NCBI RefSeq assembly: GCF_003601925.1
Contig: NZ_QZWH01000014.1
Location: 1 to 64,000 of the forward strand
Source: Buttiauxella izardii
GTDB lineage: Bacteria > Pseudomonadota > Gammaproteobacteria > Enterobacterales > Enterobacteriaceae
Length of the DNA: 64,000 nucleotides
Reading direction: 5' to 3'
Below are positions 34,474 to 42,646 of the stretch, piece by piece. Under the pieces are notes generated by a model. The model saw only the letters and a program-made list of their open reading frames with translations. It did no database searches and was not told the DNA's origin. Position numbers and translations under genes: made by a program. The first letter of the stretch is position 1. Every line of letters starts with the position of its first letter.

Positions 34474-35960
34474 CGTGCGTTCCCCGTTGCACGTTTGCCC
34501 AACGGAACCGGTACGGCTTCCGGTTGGTTTTCGCGTTCACGCGTGATCATCTCCAGTGCTTCTTCGCGGCTCATTTTGCTGGCGGGAGTCAGCAGCGTCA
34601 CCACCACCGAAAGCACCAGGCTGGTCAACACTGACGGCACACATGGATTGCCCCAGAAGGCCATCCAGCTGTCATTTGTCAGCAGCACCATCGAGGTTCC
34701 CGCGCCGCCGAGAAGCGCTGCCAGCGCACCTTGCCAGTTAAAGCGCGTCCAGAAACGGCCCAGAATCGAGCAGATAAACATGCCGGACATGATCATGGAG
34801 ATCATTTTGGTGATGTAGCTAATGATGTCGTTCGAGGTCAGTGCGAACAGCAGCGCCAGACCAATCACCAGCACCAGGAAAATACGCGACATACGAATCG
34901 CTTTTTCAGGCGCAGGCATATGGCCGGTAATTAAGGTGTATAAATCGCGCAGCACGATAGACACCGCAGCAATCGCATCCGAGCTTCCCGAGGACATGTT
35001 CGCCGACATCCCGGCAATCAATACCAGCATCGCCAGCATGGGCGGCAGCACTTGTGTCGCAAACAAGAAAGCAAAACCGCTGTTCTCAAGCGCCGGGTTC
35101 ATGGTGTACGCCGCCATGCCAATGATCGCGGGCAGGAAAGAGAATCCAAGATATAACAGGCCAGTAATGACAAACGATTTACGCACCGTGCCAACCGATT
35201 TAGCGGAGTAAATCCGCTGGCGATAAGAAGGCGTTGCCAGCACGCCGACACCAATCACCATAGCCAGCGAGAACGCAGGTAATACGCCTAATTTATCCAC
35301 AGCAAACAGACTTTGCGCCGCTGGGTCTACAGCCTCCTGAATATGGCTCCAGCCCCCGACATGGTGAACCGCCAATACCGCCATCAGGATAAACCCGCCA
35401 AACAGAATCAATGACTGTACGGTATCAATCCATACCACGGCGGAATATCCCCCGATGCCGACATAAACAATAAAGGCCGCAGCAATAATAATTTTCGCCG
35501 TATTAATATCGATTCCACTGGCCCAGGCAAGATATAAACCGCCACCCAGAATATGCGCGCCGAGCCAGCCAATAGAAGCGATGAATATTAATATTGCCAC
35601 CACGTTCTTAATAATTTTACTGCCACCGGTATAATAAGATATTTCTTCGCTCATGGTCATAAAGCGCATTTTACGCACTGGCGCAAATAACCAGGCCACC
35701 AGCAAAATACCCACTGCACCACCAAGGCCATATAGCATACCCGCCCAACCGTTGGTGTAGCCAAAACCCACCGCACCCACGCTTGAACCGGTGCCCACCA
35801 TGGTGCCGACGGTTGAACCCAGCGTTAAAATTAATGGCATTGAACGGCCACCTAATAAAAAGTCATCGCCATTTTTTTGGTGGCGGGAGACATACCAGCC
35901 GAGAACAATCATCGCGCAGGCATATATCGCAAACCAAATCAGAAAAGACATATTATTCAT
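34470..35960 (-). CDS. Sodium:solute symporter (SSS family)
   Basis: Na+-coupled permease of 496 aa with 13 predicted membrane helices. SSS features: the N-terminal WYVSRHQKNGDDFLLGGRSM, GSTVGTMVGTGSSVGAVGFGYTNGWAG, GYSAVVWIDTVQSLILFGG and GMSANMSSGSSDAIAAVSIV (Na+ site region). It lies between ridA and dgoK on the same strand. The substrate is not readable from sequence; context suggests an N-acylated amino sugar acid or a related D-amino acid. Confidence 0.88.
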   Translation of the reverse strand: MNNMSFLIWFAIYACAMIVLGWYVSRHQKNGDDFLLGGRSMPLILTLGSTVGTMVGTGSSVGAVGFGYTNGWAGMLYGLGGAVGILLVAWLFAPVRKMRFMTMSEEISYYTGGSKIIKNVVAILIFIASIGWLGAHILGGGLYLAWASGIDINTAKIIIAAAFIVYVGIGGYSAVVWIDTVQSLILFGGFILMAVLAVHHVGGWSHIQEAVDPAAQSLFAVDKLGVLPAFSLAMVIGVGVLATPSYRQRIYSAKSVGTVRKSFVITGLLYLGFSFLPAIIGMAAYTMNPALENSGFAFLFATQVLPPMLAMLVLIAGMSANMSSGSSDAIAAVSIVLRDLYTLITGHMPAPEKAIRMSRIFLVLVIGLALLFALTSNDIISYITKMISMIMSGMFICSILGRFWTRFNWQGALAALLGGAGTSMVLLTNDSWMAFWGNPCVPSVLTSLVLSVVVTLLTPASKMSREEALEMITRERENQPEAVPVPLGKRATGNAR

Positions 35961-36085
35961 GGCTCACTCCCAGGTTAATAATAAAGATGAAATTAGCCGC
36001 CTGAAAAAAGATACAGGAAACCCGTTGGCACGTTATATGAGAGGTGCCTGAATATATTTAATTTAATTTTTGATGAGGAGTTTTC

Positions 36086-36199
36086 GCCCTCACCCTAACC
36101 CTCTCCCCCAGGAGAGGGGACCGATCTTTTCTACCTATCCATGAGACGGGACCGTTCTTTTCGCCCTCTCCAGGGGGAGAGGGCCGGGGTGAGGGTGGC
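36086..36199. repeat. GC-rich interspersed hairpin repeat, copy 2
   Basis: CCCTCACCCTAACCCTCTCC begins the element and GGGAGAGGGCCGGGGTGAGG ends it, so the 114 bases can fold into one long imperfect hairpin, with two smaller hairpins inside. It fills most of the gap between ridA and the downstream symporter gene in the same operon and could cause partial termination or protect the upstream mRNA. Confidence 0.8.
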
Positions 36200-36200
36200 C

Positions 36201-36590
36201 TTAGCGATCGGCCCGATAGCAGGTCAAATCGACTTCCACTTTGCAATCAACAACCAAATCCGCCACGCAACAAACGCGCGCTGGCGGATGTTCGGAAAAG
36301 AATTCAGCGAACACTTTGTTAAACGACTGGAAATAACGCGCATCCGTCAGGAAAACTTTTACGTGAACCACATCAGCCAGCGTGTAACCCGCATCCTGCA
36401 TGATGTCGACACAGTTCTGAATCGCCAGGCGCGACTGCTCGATAATGCCGCCTTCCACCACTTCGCCGTCTTTCATCGGCGTCTGGCCGGAAACATACAA
36501 CCAACCGCCCGCTTCCACCGCTTTGGCGAAAGGCAACTTCTGCCCGCCCGTTCCGGTGCTGCCACCCACTCCATAACGTTTAATGCTCAT
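36201..36590 (-). CDS. RidA-family reactive imine deaminase
   Basis: Small YjgF/YER057c/UK114-fold protein of 129 aa. The family core is visible: FAKAVEAGGWLYVSGQTPM, VVEGGIIEQSRLAIQNCVDIM, DVVHVKVFLTDARYFQSFN and PARVCCVADLVVDCKVEVDL with the Arg that binds the carboxylate of the imine. RidA proteins hydrolyse 2-aminoacrylate-type enamines and imines released by PLP dehydratases. Sitting after the deacylase gene and close to a PLP dehydratase, it probably clears the imine formed in this pathway. Confidence 0.9.
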   Translation of the reverse strand: MSIKRYGVGGSTGTGGQKLPFAKAVEAGGWLYVSGQTPMKDGEVVEGGIIEQSRLAIQNCVDIMQDAGYTLADVVHVKVFLTDARYFQSFNKVFAEFFSEHPPARVCCVADLVVDCKVEVDLTCYRADR

Positions 36591-36610
36591 AAATTCTCCT
36601 TAATAATTCA

Positions 36611-36643
36611 CCTCGCCCTCAGGGAGAGGGCCAGGGTGAAGGT
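36611..36643. repeat. GC-rich interspersed hairpin repeat, copy 3
   Basis: CCTCGCCCTCAGGGAGAGGG followed by CCAGGGTGAAGG is a short version of the element found at 1-59, 36086-36199 and 52834-53092. It occupies the gap between the deacylase gene and ridA. Confidence 0.75.
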
Positions 36644-36648
36644 TGTTT

Positions 36649-38079
36649 TTACCGGCGCAAAAACCGCCCGGCACGACCAATCACTTGTTTATCCCGACCG
36701 TAGCTCATCACACCGTTAACCATCACGGCTTCAATACCGGCTGCGGGCTGCTGCGGGTGGCTAAAACTTGCCACATCACGCACGGTTTCAGGGTCAAACA
36801 TCACTAAATCTGCAAAGTAGCCACACTTCACCAGCCCGCGCTCAGCAAGCTGGAAACGCGCCGCCGACATCCCCGTCATCTTATGCACCGCTACCGTCAG
36901 CGGGAATAATTTCTCGTCGCGGCTGTAATGCCCCAACACGCGCGGGAATGCGCCCCACAAGCGCGGATGCGGCATCGGGTCGTTCGGCAAACCGTCTGAA
37001 CCGACCATCGTCACCGGGTAACTTAACACGCGGCGCACATCCTGCTCGTCCATGTTGTAGTAAATCGCCCCGGCGGGCATCAGCAATTTTCCGGCCTCAA
37101 CCAGCGTCATCGCCCAGCTTTCCGCGATTTGCTTGAGCGATTGCCCGGCGACTTCAGGATGCGGTTCCGACCACGTAATAATGATGTCGAAATCTTCGGT
37201 AATCTGTTTCAAATCCAGCGTCGAAGAGCTGGCGGAATACGGGTAGCAATCGCAGGAAACATCCTGCTGCTGGCGCACTTTATCGAATAATTTCAACGTC
37301 TCGACTGTGCGACCCCAGTTCTTCGCCCCGGCACATTTATGGTGCGAAACCACCACCGGAACTTTGCCGTGGCGGCCAATGCTGAATGCTTCGTCAAGCG
37401 CGTCCAGAATCGGTTCAAATTCAGAGCGCAAATGTGTGGTGTAAATCCCTTTTCCGGCGGCTAACTCTTCCGCCAGCGCCATCACTTCTTCAGTGGTGGA
37501 ATGGAATGCCGTGGCGTAAGCCAGGCCGGTACTCAAACCCAGCCCGCCTTGTTCCAGCGCCAGGCGGAGCTGCTCGCGCATCGCGCTAATTTCGTCGGGT
37601 GTGGCGGCGCGGAATAAATCGTCCATATGATTATTGCGCAGCGCGGTATGACCAATCAGCGTGCCGACATTCACGGCGGGTTTCGCCTGCTCCACCGCTT
37701 CGGCGTAAGCCGCAACCGTTGGATAAACAAACTGTTCTGCCTCACCAAGCAAATTCATCGGGTCTGGCACCGCGCCTTTCATGGTCGCTGTTGCGGCACT
37801 GATCCCACAATTGCCAACAATCACCGTGGTAATGCCCTGGCTAATTTTCGGCAAGTATTCCGGCATCCGAATCACGTTAATGTCATCGTGGGTGTGCACG
37901 TCGATAAAACCAGGAGCCAGCACGCGGCCTGTACCGTCGATTTCATGATGTGCAGATTCGCTAATCGACGGTGCGATTTGCGCAATCCTTTCGCCTTGCA
38001 CCGCCACATCAGCGCGATACTGCGCGCCCCCGCTTCCATCAATGACGGTGACATTTTTAAACAAATAGTCGAACTTCAT
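36649..38079 (-). CDS. N-acyl-D-amino-acid deacylase (amidohydrolase)
   Basis: Metal-dependent amidohydrolase of 476 aa that removes the acyl group from N-acyl-D-amino acids. Metal motifs: GFIDVHTHDD (HxH), VGNCGISAA, HLRSEFEPILDALDEAFSIG, VVSHHKCAG (His ligands) and TMVGSDGLPNDPMPHPRLWGAFPRVLG (Asp). The last 60 residues complete the beta-sandwich (GYFADLVMFDPETVRD). ATG 38079 (MKFDYLFKNV) has AGGA nine bases upstream and is preferred to 38121. First gene of the operon deacylase-ridA-symporter-dgoK-dgoA and divergent from the PLP enzyme at 38282. The neighbouring keto-deoxy sugar acid genes suggest an N-acylated 2-amino sugar acid as substrate. Confidence 0.9.
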   Translation of the reverse strand: MKFDYLFKNVTVIDGSGGAQYRADVAVQGERIAQIAPSISESAHHEIDGTGRVLAPGFIDVHTHDDINVIRMPEYLPKISQGITTVIVGNCGISAATATMKGAVPDPMNLLGEAEQFVYPTVAAYAEAVEQAKPAVNVGTLIGHTALRNNHMDDLFRAATPDEISAMREQLRLALEQGGLGLSTGLAYATAFHSTTEEVMALAEELAAGKGIYTTHLRSEFEPILDALDEAFSIGRHGKVPVVVSHHKCAGAKNWGRTVETLKLFDKVRQQQDVSCDCYPYSASSSTLDLKQITEDFDIIITWSEPHPEVAGQSLKQIAESWAMTLVEAGKLLMPAGAIYYNMDEQDVRRVLSYPVTMVGSDGLPNDPMPHPRLWGAFPRVLGHYSRDEKLFPLTVAVHKMTGMSAARFQLAERGLVKCGYFADLVMFDPETVRDVASFSHPQQPAAGIEAVMVNGVMSYGRDKQVIGRAGRFLRR

Positions 38080-38281
38080 GGCTTCCTGACCCCCGTTGTG
38101 TTCTGGGCTAAAGTTAACCATTTACAAGCGCAAAAAACAGTGGAAGACTACACAAAATACATATGAAATTATGATACTTTTATTCAACGCAAAGATCACA
38201 CAAAGTAATTTTTCATAATTATCAATAGATTAAAACTGATACCCAGTCTGAAAGAAAAGCCAACCCCAAAGGAATAATGTT

Positions 38282-39502
38282 ATGAAATACCAGAAAAGTA
38301 ACATCGTCCCACATAAATCTGCCTCGCTATTCACCCCGGCGAACATCCTTAATGAAGACGTATGCCTGCCTGCTGCGGTTATCAAAAAAGCTGCGCTTGA
38401 GAACAATATCCAGTGGATGCAGCGTTACGCTGATACGCGCGGTGTCTCGCTGGCACCGCACGGCAAAACTACCATGACGCCGTGGATTTTCCAGCAGCAA
38501 CAGCAAGCGGGAGCCTGGGCGATTGGCGTCGGTAGCGCCTGGCAAGCCAGCATCGCGATGGTCAGCGGCATCAAGCGCGTGTTGATGGTTAACCAGTTGG
38601 TTGGCAAAGCGAATATGCAGTTGGTTTCGCAGCTAAAAGCACAATACCCAGACGTTGATTACCTGTGTTGTGTCGACAGCGTTGCCAACGCAAAAACCCT
38701 TTCCGCGTTCTTTGCCGCACAAAACCAACAGCTCGATATTTTGATTGAACTGGGCGTGCCGGGTGGCCGTTGCGGTTGCCGCACCGCCGAGCAAGCGCTG
38801 GCGTTAGCCGAAGAAATCTCTCGCCTTCCAGCGCTGCGTTTACGCGGGCTGGAGCTTTATGAAGGCGTGCTGCATGGCGAAAACCCGCAGCCGAAAGTCG
38901 AAGCATTACTGCGTGATGCCGCAGCACTCGCCTGCAAACTGGAGCGTTACGTCGACGGGGAATTTATCCTCACCGGCGCGGGTTCCGTCTGGTATGACGT
39001 GGTGTGTAACGTCTGGCTGGAAGCGCAAAAACCGGCAAACTGCCGCGTGGTGATTCGCCCTGGCTGTTACATCACTCATGATGCGGGGATTTATCAGGAA
39101 GCGCAGGAGGAATTAATGGCACGCGACAAAACAGCCTGCGATTTAGGTGGGGATTTGGCTTCCGCGCTGGAGCTGGTTGCGATGGTGCAATCGGTGCCAG
39201 AAAGCGACCGGGCGATTGTGAACTTCGGCAAACGCGACAGCGCCTTTGATGCCGGATTACCGCAACCTGTTGCGCATTATCGTGCGGGGAAAGCCCTGGC
39301 AAACGCCGCTGAAACTATCGAAACCACGGGCATTATGGACCAGCACGCGATGCTTAAACTCAAACCGGGCGCTGACGTGCAGGTAGGAGATATTCTGGTG
39401 TTCAGCACTTCGCATCCGTGCCTGACATTCGACAAATGGAAAGCGCTGTATCTGGTGGACGATGAATACCAGGTTCTGGAAACCTTAGAAACCGCGTTTT
39501 AA
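38282..39502 (+). CDS. D-serine dehydratase-like PLP enzyme (fold type III)
   Basis: Alanine-racemase-fold PLP enzyme of 406 aa, usually annotated amino acid deaminase, D-threonine aldolase or metal-activated D-serine dehydratase. The PLP lysine is Lys62 in LAPHGKTTMTP, and the C-terminal metal motif HPCLTFDKW (His and Cys ligands) is that of eukaryotic-type D-serine dehydratase. Such enzymes eliminate water or a beta group from D-2-amino-3-hydroxy acids, giving a 2-keto acid and ammonia. A 2-amino-2-deoxy sugar acid has exactly the same C2/C3 pattern and would give a 2-keto-3-deoxy sugar acid, the DgoK substrate. ATG 38282 has AAAGGAATAATGTT upstream. It is divergent from the deacylase operon. 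Confidence 0.85.
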   Translation: MKYQKSNIVPHKSASLFTPANILNEDVCLPAAVIKKAALENNIQWMQRYADTRGVSLAPHGKTTMTPWIFQQQQQAGAWAIGVGSAWQASIAMVSGIKRVLMVNQLVGKANMQLVSQLKAQYPDVDYLCCVDSVANAKTLSAFFAAQNQQLDILIELGVPGGRCGCRTAEQALALAEEISRLPALRLRGLELYEGVLHGENPQPKVEALLRDAAALACKLERYVDGEFILTGAGSVWYDVVCNVWLEAQKPANCRVVIRPGCYITHDAGIYQEAQEELMARDKTACDLGGDLASALELVAMVQSVPESDRAIVNFGKRDSAFDAGLPQPVAHYRAGKALANAAETIETTGIMDQHAMLKLKPGADVQVGDILVFSTSHPCLTFDKWKALYLVDDEYQVLETLETAF

Positions 39503-39517
39503 CCCGTCAGAACCCCT

Positions 39518-39590
39518 GTCGGATGGCGCAAGCTTATCCGACCTACAAAATCAATGGGATTGTAGGTCGGATTAGCTTGCGACATCCGAC
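39518..39590. repeat. Paired REP elements (BIME-like)
   Basis: GTCGGATGGCGCAAGCTTAT and its inverted partner ATTAGCTTGCGACATCCGAC flank CCGACCTACAA/TTGTAGGTCGG arms around a short spacer. This is the typical head-to-head enterobacterial REP pair, placed between the convergent PLP-enzyme and RpiR genes. Confidence 0.85.
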
Positions 39591-39605
39591 AATATTGCCA
39601 ACAAC

Positions 39606-40691
39606 TCAGCTATCAATCCCTTCGCACAGCAAATCAATCACTAACAACGCCCCGTAGCGCGTGTCTTTAAGCGGCAGATGAATATCTTCGCGATGGATAA
39701 ACGCACCCACTTCCTGGCCGATAATCACTAACTCAGCCCCCAGCCGACGCGCCTGATGCGACGCCGCAATCAGCGAATTTTCTGGCGCACTCCCGGCGAA
39801 AATCACCAACACCTGCCCTTTCCCTAACATTGAAGCAGTGATACCCATCATCGCTCCATCCTGGCAAATATTGGCCGGATAACCCTGAGTCAGCAGGCGA
39901 TATTGCAGCAGGCTGGCAAAGGGCGTATCGGCCGCGCTGGCGCTAAAAATATGCACCGCCTTCGCCTGCTTTAACCGTGCAATCGCCTGGTTCATCGCGG
40001 AGGGCAGCAGATCGCACAACTGGGAATTTAACGCATGTTGCACATTGCCCAGTTTGTCGCGCCACGGAGCTGGCATATCGCCCGCAGAAACCGGCGTGGT
40101 GGCCTGCGCCAGTTTCATGCGCAAATCACGAATATCGTCGCAGCCAGCGGCTCGGGCAAAACGGGTGATCGTCGCTGGGCTGACGCCTGCCGCCGTCGCG
40201 AGCTGGTCGATGGTTGCAGAAGCCGCAAACGAGACATCTTCAAGAATGGTCTGCGCGACGCGCGATTCCTGCTGGCTGAAGTCATTCAGGCGGCTGCGGA
40301 TCTGGCCGAGAATATCGCTGCTACTTTCGCGCCCGATAGAGTGCGAAAAGCGCTCGAGTATTTCGCTACCCACTCCGGCATTTTTAGCCAGTGCTTGCAG
40401 AGCGCGAGGATCCATCCACGCCGCATCACCCAGTATCGGCGCGGCTGGCGTTTGCAGGCTGCTCTCCTGCTGTTGGTGGCGCACCTGGCCGATAAAATCA
40501 TTGATATCGTCACAGCCAATGCTCCTGGCGAAGTGCTGCAATGTTGCCGGGCTAACACCGGCTTTGGCTGCCAGCTCTTCCATCGTCGCATCCGGGATCT
40601 GCGCGAAATTGTCGAGGAAAAAGCGCGCAAGACGCGATTCTTGCGCAGGTAGACCCGATAACCCATGCACCAGTTGGTAAACAATATCCAT
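39606..40691 (-). CDS. RpiR-family regulator with three HTH-type repeats
   Basis: Transcription factor of 361 aa, about 75 longer than usual RpiR proteins. Repeat 1 (residues 37-70, MEELAAKAGVSPATLQHFAR), repeat 2 (98-131, LQALAKNAGVGSEILERFSH) and repeat 3 (161-194, IDQLATAAGVSPATITRFAR) align at 61-63 residue spacing; repeats 1 and 3 also share the preceding QES(R)xA helix. Repeat 2 has lost SPAT and is probably degenerate. Residues 230-350 are a SIS sugar-phosphate domain (VHIFSASAADTPFASLLQYRL). It is divergent from the beta-glucoside PTS operon, whose upstream region has TGAAA/TTTCA palindromes fitting RpiR proteins. Confidence 0.87.
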   Translation of the reverse strand: MDIVYQLVHGLSGLPAQESRLARFFLDNFAQIPDATMEELAAKAGVSPATLQHFARSIGCDDINDFIGQVRHQQQESSLQTPAAPILGDAAWMDPRALQALAKNAGVGSEILERFSHSIGRESSSDILGQIRSRLNDFSQQESRVAQTILEDVSFAASATIDQLATAAGVSPATITRFARAAGCDDIRDLRMKLAQATTPVSAGDMPAPWRDKLGNVQHALNSQLCDLLPSAMNQAIARLKQAKAVHIFSASAADTPFASLLQYRLLTQGYPANICQDGAMMGITASMLGKGQVLVIFAGSAPENSLIAASHQARRLGAELVIIGQEVGAFIHREDIHLPLKDTRYGALLVIDLLCEGIDS

Positions 40692-40745
40692 AACAGAAGG
40701 TGTCCTAATGTCGGCAGTGACGACTCGTTAAAGGCATCATAAATT

Positions 40746-40764
40746 ATTGAAATTATTTTTCAAT
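40746..40764. promoter_or_regulatory. Candidate RpiR operator 1
   Basis: ATTGAAA-TTATT-TTTCAAT, a palindrome with seven-base perfect arms, 55 bases upstream of the RpiR start. It shares the TGAAA/TTTCA core with the palindrome at 40890-40904, suggesting two sites for the same protein, one near each divergent promoter. Confidence 0.55.
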
Positions 40765-40889
40765 CTATCCAACCAGATGAGGGTGTTTTCATCCCATAAC
40801 TCGCCCGTTAGATCCATTATTCTTATACAGATCACATTTTCAGCCTGCTGTACCTTGCCTGATCAATTATCCAACTGCGATCACACTCA

Positions 40890-40936
40890 TGAAAATAATT
40901 TTCACACATGCTAATTAAAACAGCTAATGTGTGAAA
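40890..40936. promoter_or_regulatory. Candidate RpiR operator 2 and second inverted repeat
   Basis: TGAAAATAATTTTCA (40890-40904) is a perfect 15-base palindrome of the TGAAA/TTTCA type. It overlaps a wider inverted repeat, TTTCACACAT (40900-40909) and ATGTGTGAAA (40927-40936), with ten-base perfect arms. Both lie within 75 bases of the PTS IIB start and are likely control sites of the beta-glucoside operon. Confidence 0.55.
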
Positions 40937-40964
40937 TATGTTTTCAAACGAGAGGATTGTTGTA

Positions 40965-41270
40965 ATGAAAAAAATCATGTTGTGTTGCGCTGCGGGAATG
41001 TCCACCAGCATGCTGGTGCAGAAAATGCGTGCTGAAGCGGCAAAGCGTTCAATGGATGTCGAAATCGAAGCGTTCCCGGTAGCAGAAATTGAAAACCAAC
41101 TTCAACACGCCGATGTGGTACTGCTCGGCCCGCAAGTGCAGTTTGAATTACAACGCCTGACCGAACTTTCGACCCCGCGGGGCTTGCCTGTCGCGGTGAT
41201 AGACATGATGGATTACGGCACCATGCGCGGCGATCGCGTGCTGGATAAAGCCATTCAACTGATGGCCTGA
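40965..41270 (+). CDS. PTS lactose/cellobiose-type IIB
   Basis: Cytoplasmic phosphotransfer protein of 101 aa from ATG 40965 (MKKIMLCCAAGMSTSML), which is preceded by GAGAGGATTG; a start at 40938 would add nine residues. The phosphorylatable cysteine is Cys8 in CCAAGMSTS, and VVLLGPQVQFEL matches the ChbB/CelA family. It passes phosphate from IIA to the sugar carried by the IIC encoded two genes downstream. No IIA gene is present in the operon. Confidence 0.92.
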   Translation: MKKIMLCCAAGMSTSMLVQKMRAEAAKRSMDVEIEAFPVAEIENQLQHADVVLLGPQVQFELQRLTELSTPRGLPVAVIDMMDYGTMRGDRVLDKAIQLMA

Positions 41271-41287
41271 GGCCCGCGGAGAGCAGC

Positions 41288-42589
41288 ATGAAAATTACCG
41301 TTGTTGGTGGGGGAAGCAGTTACACCCCGGAATTGATTGAAGGTTTGATTGAGCGCCACGCTTCGCTGCCAATGGCGGAACTGGCACTGGTGGATGTCGA
41401 AGCCGGTCGCCAGAAAGTTGATATTATCGCCGCTCTCGCTCGCCGTATGCTCGATCGCAATGGCCTGGAAGCGGTAAAAGTCTCGGTGCATTTTGATGCT
41501 AACGAGGCGATAAAAGGCTCCAGTTTTGTCTTAACGCAATTGCGCGTCGGGCAACTTCCCGCTCGCGCTGCCGATGAGCGCCTCGGTTTAAGCCATAAAC
41601 TGCTGGGCCAGGAAACCACCGGCGTAGGCGGTTTTGCCAAAGCGCTGCGCACCATTCCGGTGATGATGGATATTGCGAAACGCGTGGAACGCCTGGCTCC
41701 CGATGCGTGGATTATCAACTTCACCAATCCGGCTGGTATTGTGACCGAAGCGGTATCACGCTACAGCAAGGCCAAAATTATCGGCCTGTGTAATGTGCCC
41801 GTCACCATGCATCACACGATTGCCGATATGCTGAAACTGCCTCACGAGAGAGTTTCGCTCCGTTTTGCGGGCCTGAATCATATGGTTTGGGTACATAAAG
41901 TGCTAGCTGACGGGCGCGATGCCACCGATGAAGTAATCGAAATGCTGTGCGATGGCGAGCAGCTTTCCATGAACAATATTAAAGCGATTCCGTGGCCTGC
42001 GGATTTGCTGCGCGCCCTGCGTGCGATTCCCTGCCCATATCACCGCTATTTCTGGCAAACCCGCACCATGCTCGAAGATGAACTGGCCGACGCCGACACC
42101 AAAGGCACCCGCGCCGAGCAGGTGATGAAAGTGGAGGAGTCGCTATTCAAACTGTACGCCGACCCTAATCTGGACAAAAAACCGGAAGAACTCAGCCAGC
42201 GCGGCGGTTCGTTCTATTCCGAAGTCGCGGTGCAATTGATTAACGCGCTGCACAACAATCTCGGCGTTGAAATGGTGGTCAACACCGCCAATAACGGCGC
42301 AATTCAGGGCTTGCCGGACGATGCGGTAATCGAAACTAATTGCCTGATTGATGCCCTGGGCGCGCATCCTCTGGCCTTTGGTAAATTACCGCTGCTGATG
42401 AATGGCCTGACGCAACAAGTGAAAGATTTTGAACGCCTGACCATCGAAGCGGCGGTTCACGGCGATAAGCAAAAAGCGTTGCTGGCGTTGGTCGCAAACC
42501 CGCTGGTGGCAGATGTGAATCTGGCTCAAACGTTAGTCGACGAAGTATTAAGCATTAACAAAGCGTGGTTACCGCAGTTCAATCAGTAA
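41288..42589 (+). CDS. 6-phospho-beta-glucosidase (GH4)
   Basis: NAD+- and divalent-metal-dependent glycosidase of family GH4, 433 aa, hydrolysing phosphorylated cellobiose or aryl beta-glucosides by an oxidation-elimination route. The NAD site is KITVVGGGSSYTPELIEGL; conserved positions include QLRVGQLPARAADERL, TNPAGIVTEAV, the metal-binding Cys in IGLCNVPVTMHH, GLNHMVWVHKV and the late VVNTANNGAI. Placement between IIB and IIC confirms a phospho-sugar substrate. ChbF is the E. coli counterpart, but the sequence is closer to LicH/CelF-type enzymes. Confidence 0.93.
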   Translation: MKITVVGGGSSYTPELIEGLIERHASLPMAELALVDVEAGRQKVDIIAALARRMLDRNGLEAVKVSVHFDANEAIKGSSFVLTQLRVGQLPARAADERLGLSHKLLGQETTGVGGFAKALRTIPVMMDIAKRVERLAPDAWIINFTNPAGIVTEAVSRYSKAKIIGLCNVPVTMHHTIADMLKLPHERVSLRFAGLNHMVWVHKVLADGRDATDEVIEMLCDGEQLSMNNIKAIPWPADLLRALRAIPCPYHRYFWQTRTMLEDELADADTKGTRAEQVMKVEESLFKLYADPNLDKKPEELSQRGGSFYSEVAVQLINALHNNLGVEMVVNTANNGAIQGLPDDAVIETNCLIDALGAHPLAFGKLPLLMNGLTQQVKDFERLTIEAAVHGDKQKALLALVANPLVADVNLAQTLVDEVLSINKAWLPQFNQ

Positions 42590-42646
42590 TGGCTTTTCAC
42601 CAAATATAAAAACAATACCCGGCGTAAATCCTGCGCCGGAAAGGGG

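Noticed and set aside
32156-40691. A single regulon with both RpiR proteins controlling the sugar-acid cluster
   Set aside because: The two genes have different candidate operators (TGGTAC/GTACCA versus TGAAA/TTTCA), and the second one is divergent from the beta-glucoside operon, so separate roles are simpler.
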